Positions 61,821 to 64,000 of a stretch of 64,000 nucleotides of DNA are shown here, one piece after another. This DNA is from Enemella evansiae. GTDB taxonomy: Bacteria; Pseudomonadota; Alphaproteobacteria; Rhodobacterales; Rhodobacteraceae. The DNA lies in NCBI GenBank assembly GCA_017255395.1, contig JAFKDC010000014.1, positions 81,964-145,963 on the forward strand, written 5' to 3'. The notes under the pieces were generated by a model, which was not told where the DNA came from, did no database searches, and worked only from the letters and a program-made list of their open reading frames with translations. Position 1 is the first letter of the stretch, and each line of letters begins with the position of its first letter. A program made the translations under genes and the position numbers.

Positions 61821-62474
61821 TTACAGCGCGAAGTCCACGGTTTTCTCGAATCCAGACAGCACCGGAGCGGTGCCGTTGAAGGCATAGCGCCAGGTCACGG
61901 CGCCATCCAGTTTATGCCCGACACGCACGGTGCCAAGGGCCTTTTCCATGAAGATCACAATCATGCGACCGCCGTCCTTCAGCTGCGCCACCAGCCCTTC
62001 CGGCAGATGCTCGACACCGCCCTCGACGATGATCGCGTCGTAAGGGCCATGCTCGGCCGCACCGGCGGTCAGCGGCCCCTCGTGCAGGATGACGTTGTCG
62101 GCGTGATGCTCGGTCAGCAGGCCCTGCGCCTCCGACAGGCGTTCCTCGTCGTCCTCGACGGCCACCACCGCCTCGGCGATACGGGCGATGACCGCGGAAG
62201 AGTAGCCGTAGCCGCACCCAAGGTCGAGCACGAGGTCACGATTCGTCAGGTCGAGCGCGTCGAGCATCTTCGCAAAGACGCGCGGATCGAGCAGCACACG
62301 ATCGCCGCCCAGCTCCACATCGCCGCCGGCATAGGCCGCCTCGATGCGATCACGGGGCACGAAGGCCTCGCGCGGGACGCTCAGCATCGCGTCGATGATC
62401 GGAAATTCTGTCACGTCGGAAGGCCGAACCTGCGTGTCGACCATCATCCGGCGGCGGGTGGCGAAGTCGCTCAT
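61821..62474 (-). CDS. pcm: Protein-L-isoaspartate O-methyltransferase
   Basis: 217 residues. The methyltransferase core has motif I LVLDLGCGYGYSSAV near residue 80 and motif II VAVEDDEERL. The N-terminal RRRMMVDTQVRPSDVTEFPII and VPREAFVPRD are typical of the alphaproteobacterial Pcm-like branch often found beside tolC. It repairs isoaspartyl residues in canonical members. In this branch the active-site pattern is altered, so repair is likely but unproven. Confidence 0.88.
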   Translation of the reverse strand: MSDFATRRRMMVDTQVRPSDVTEFPIIDAMLSVPREAFVPRDRIEAAYAGGDVELGGDRVLLDPRVFAKMLDALDLTNRDLVLDLGCGYGYSSAVIARIAEAVVAVEDDEERLSEAQGLLTEHHADNVILHEGPLTAGAAEHGPYDAIIVEGGVEHLPEGLVAQLKDGGRMIVIFMEKALGTVRVGHKLDGAVTWRYAFNGTAPVLSGFEKTVDFAL

Positions 62475-63435
62475 TGTCTAAACTCTTCCGTTCAGATGCT
62501 GCATTTCGGTTCTGCCACAGTTCCGCCGACGCGGCAACGGCGGAGACGGTCAAACTTTGCCACTTTGGAAGCGATGCCGCCCGACGGGTGTTCACGCCGC
62601 CCCCGCAGGTGTGGCCCGGAATGATCCGGTGCCGCTCACTGAGCCCCGCCGCCCCGTCGAGGTCGATCGCGATTTCGCTTTCGACCAGCGCGCCCGAGTT
62701 GTTGTACATCGCGTTGGGGAAATCGCCCCTGGTGATGGCCGTGGTTCTGCCCAGCTGTGAACTGGTAGACGAAGGGCCATATCCTAAACGCTGCTCCACG
62801 GCATGTTTCGAGCCCTCTTGCCTGCGCCCGGACGGTGCCGCGCGGGTGCGCGTATGGGCGAACATCAGAGACGCGGTGTGCACCACGTCCCCTCAGATCG
62901 TCAGGACTCAGCCCGCGTACTGAGCAGCGTCCTTGTAGAAGACCGAGCGGACGGCCAGCAGAACCTCGGAGACAAGAAACTCGTCCGGGTTGAAGTTGGA
63001 CGCGCAGGGGCCGCGCACGTCGCCGGTGGTTGCGGTCGGCGTGGTGGTGACGCCCGCGATACAGGGGACTATTTACCGAAGGCGTCTTTGGCGTCGGTGA
63101 CGGCGGCTGCATGTGCCTTTAACTACCGTCGCCACTGAGACGGAGCAGGCGTCCGCACTTCGCTATCTGCATCAATGGGACGGCGAAGGGCTATATGACC
63201 GCCTTGCGGATGCGTTCAACGTTGACCCCTCGCTCGCGCAGGACTTGGCTTACGATAATGACGAAAACGCACCGCGAGACCCGGCCAGGCGGTGACAATG
63301 GATGCGAAACAGACTGGCCACTTACACCGCCACGGAACCGAACAAAACCAAACCGTGAATGTTTGCCGCGATGTTTGCCGGGGGCCTTGCGCTTCCGGCG
63401 AACCAGCGCTAGAAGCCATGCACCACAGCGGCTTA
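62475..63435. other. Degraded region between pcm and tRNA-Cys
   Basis: About 960 bases without a convincing long gene. It is mosaic: the left 400 bases hold a leftward frame fragment (MYNNSGALVESEIAIDLDG) with no clear start. A 55-codon leftward fragment at 62908-63072 ends SEVLLAVRSVFYKDAAQYAG, with TAA 5' to it and no start. A GTG-started 60-codon ORF lies at 63113. Base composition is lower in GC than the flanks. It looks like eroded coding DNA, probably of an integrated element. Confidence 0.5.
63113..63295 (+). CDS. Possible small acidic protein
   Basis: 60 residues from a GTG: LRYLHQWDGEGLYDRLADAF then NVDPSLAQDLAYDNDEN. It is acidic with protein-like composition, but without a clear ribosome-binding site. 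It may be a remnant of an element gene. Low confidence. Confidence 0.3.
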   Translation: MPLTTVATETEQASALRYLHQWDGEGLYDRLADAFNVDPSLAQDLAYDNDENAPRDPARR

Positions 63436-63509
63436 GGCGAGTTGGCGGAGTGGTGACGCAGCGGATTGCAAATCCGTGTACACCGGTTCGATTCCGGTAC
63501 TCGCCTCCA
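63436..63509 (+). tRNA. tRNA-Cys (GCA)
   Basis: Acceptor GGCGAGT pairs with ACTCGCC. The anticodon stem CGGAT/ATCCG closes TGCAA, giving GCA. The T arm is CCGG-TTCGATT-CCGG and TCCA is encoded. Confidence 0.95.
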
Positions 63510-63548
63510 TTTCATTCTAAATCATAGGTTTAGCGGCTGAACGGTCGG

Positions 63549-63570
63549 GTGTGACACAAAGTGGGACACA
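63549..63570 (+). repeat. Direct repeat between tRNA-Cys and the integrase remnant
   Basis: GTGTGACACA (63549-63558) and GTGGGACACA (63561-63570) lie 12 bases apart, in the place where arm-type or core att sites of tyrosine integrases usually lie. Function is inferred. Confidence 0.4.
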
Positions 63571-63576
63571 CGCCCT

Positions 63577-63852
63577 ATGATGCTGTCATCCTATCTAAGC
63601 CCCTCACGCCACGGGGTTTACTACTTCCGCTGGCCCCTTCCCGCCTCAGATAGCCAACCTAGGAGAACCGTCCGGTTGTCCTTGCGGACCCGTTGCCCGG
63701 ATCGGGCTGGCGATCTGGCCCGCTATCTTGCATCTTGTGGTCGATTGATACGTGAGACCAACACCTTGGCAGGACTGAGACAAGACAAGATACGCGAGAA
63801 GGTGCAGGCCTACTTCACTACACAACTGGAACAGTACATCGACTGGCACTGA
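63577..63852 (+). pseudogene. Truncated tyrosine integrase (N-terminal fragment)
   Basis: 91 residues. The text SRHGVYYFRWPLP and VRLSLRTRCPDRAGDLARYLA resembles the N-terminal (DUF6538-like) domain of phage or island tyrosine integrases, which bind arm-type DNA sites. The frame stops at 63852, well before any catalytic Arg/His/Arg/Tyr domain, and the following 148 bases show no continuation. It begins 67 bases after the tRNA-Cys 3' end, the classic integration point, and is visibly AT-richer than the genome. It is therefore most likely the scar of a lost genomic island. Confidence 0.75.
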
Positions 63853-63922
63853 CCTGCCACGGACCTTTCATCCAGCCGCGACCGGAGTCCGGTTTGCGTT
63901 TACGCCGATCGGCGCAGGGTGA

Positions 63923-63975
63923 GCAATCGCCCGACGCGCGGAGTTTTCATCTCGCGCAGCGGGGCGGGCGATTGC
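63923..63975. repeat. 11-base inverted repeat at the window edge
   Basis: GCAATCGCCCG (63923-63933) and CGGGCGATTGC (63965-63975) are perfect complements across 31 bases. It lies beyond the integrase remnant. Significance is unknown. Confidence 0.5.
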
Positions 63976-64000
63976 GGTGGTCAGGGACCGCGCATAGTCA

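Noticed and set aside
62350..62886. A 178-codon leftward ORF upstream of pcm
   Set aside because: Its 3' part reads pcm in another frame and no start site is present; treated as debris.

Overview
The window is GC-rich chromosomal DNA from an alphaproteobacterium, most likely Rhodobacteraceae (Roseobacter/Salipiger-like). This rests on gene content and order: the murA-DUF2948-hisD-UPF0262-LMW phosphatase-infA-maf-RNase E/G-yacG block, the recJ-glpX-hom block, the ribBA-ribH-nusB block, cydABX, and a DUF6280-type protein. The species cannot be fixed from sequence alone. No functional prophage, plasmid, CRISPR array or intact transposon is visible. The only mobile-element traces are a truncated integrase beside tRNA-Cys at the right edge and a possible scar between tRNA-Thr and tRNA-Glu.

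Layout. 1-8 kb: the end of katG, an AGE-family sugar isomerase, then a LysR regulator with a tripartite tricarboxylate transporter (substrate-binding protein, TctB, TctA) translationally coupled to a quinate/shikimate-type dehydrogenase. This looks like a regulated uptake and oxidation cassette for a hydroaromatic or related acid. Two TAACA-N3-TGTTA dyads mark the regulator and transporter promoters. 8-15 kb: a DEAD-box helicase with a repetitive basic tail, and cytochrome bd oxidase cydABX behind an FNR-type box. 15-20 kb: MscS channel, nusB-ribH-ribBA (the RibA half lacks its zinc cysteines), a zinc-ribbon protein, rlmB, tRNA-Tyr. 20-25 kb: a Zur-like regulator, 5-oxoprolinase pxpBCA, and a class V PLP enzyme coupled to yacG. 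25-35 kb: RNase E/G, maf, infA, small metabolic genes, LMW phosphatase, UPF0262, hisD, DUF2948, murA, tRNA-Thr and tRNA-Glu. 35-42 kb: recJ, glpX, hom, a lipoprotein, TetR, a c-type cytochrome, a DMT-family transporter. 42-46 kb: rplA, rplK, nusG, secE and tRNA-Trp, with a secreted-protein gene in the opposite direction between the last two. 46-53 kb: ZntB, two further small secreted paralogues, the Lol exporter (lolD and lolC/E), an NAD(P)-binding protein, a HisC-like aminotransferase. 53-64 kb: a phosphatase coupled to an MsbA-like ABC exporter, a glycosyltransferase, ygfZ, efp, a DUF6280-type protein, a PopZ-like acidic protein, tolC, pcm, tRNA-Cys and the integrase remnant.

Two observations stand out. 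First, a composite intergenic element recurs twelve times: a CTTCTT-n-GGTCC-n-AAATACC core, often flanked by GGGGCnGnGCCCC and CCCCCGAGG stems. It occurs only between genes. Second, a family of small exported proteins shares an approximately 45-residue three-helix-like unit: one protein carries three copies and two tandem paralogues carry one each. I do not recognise a named domain for it.
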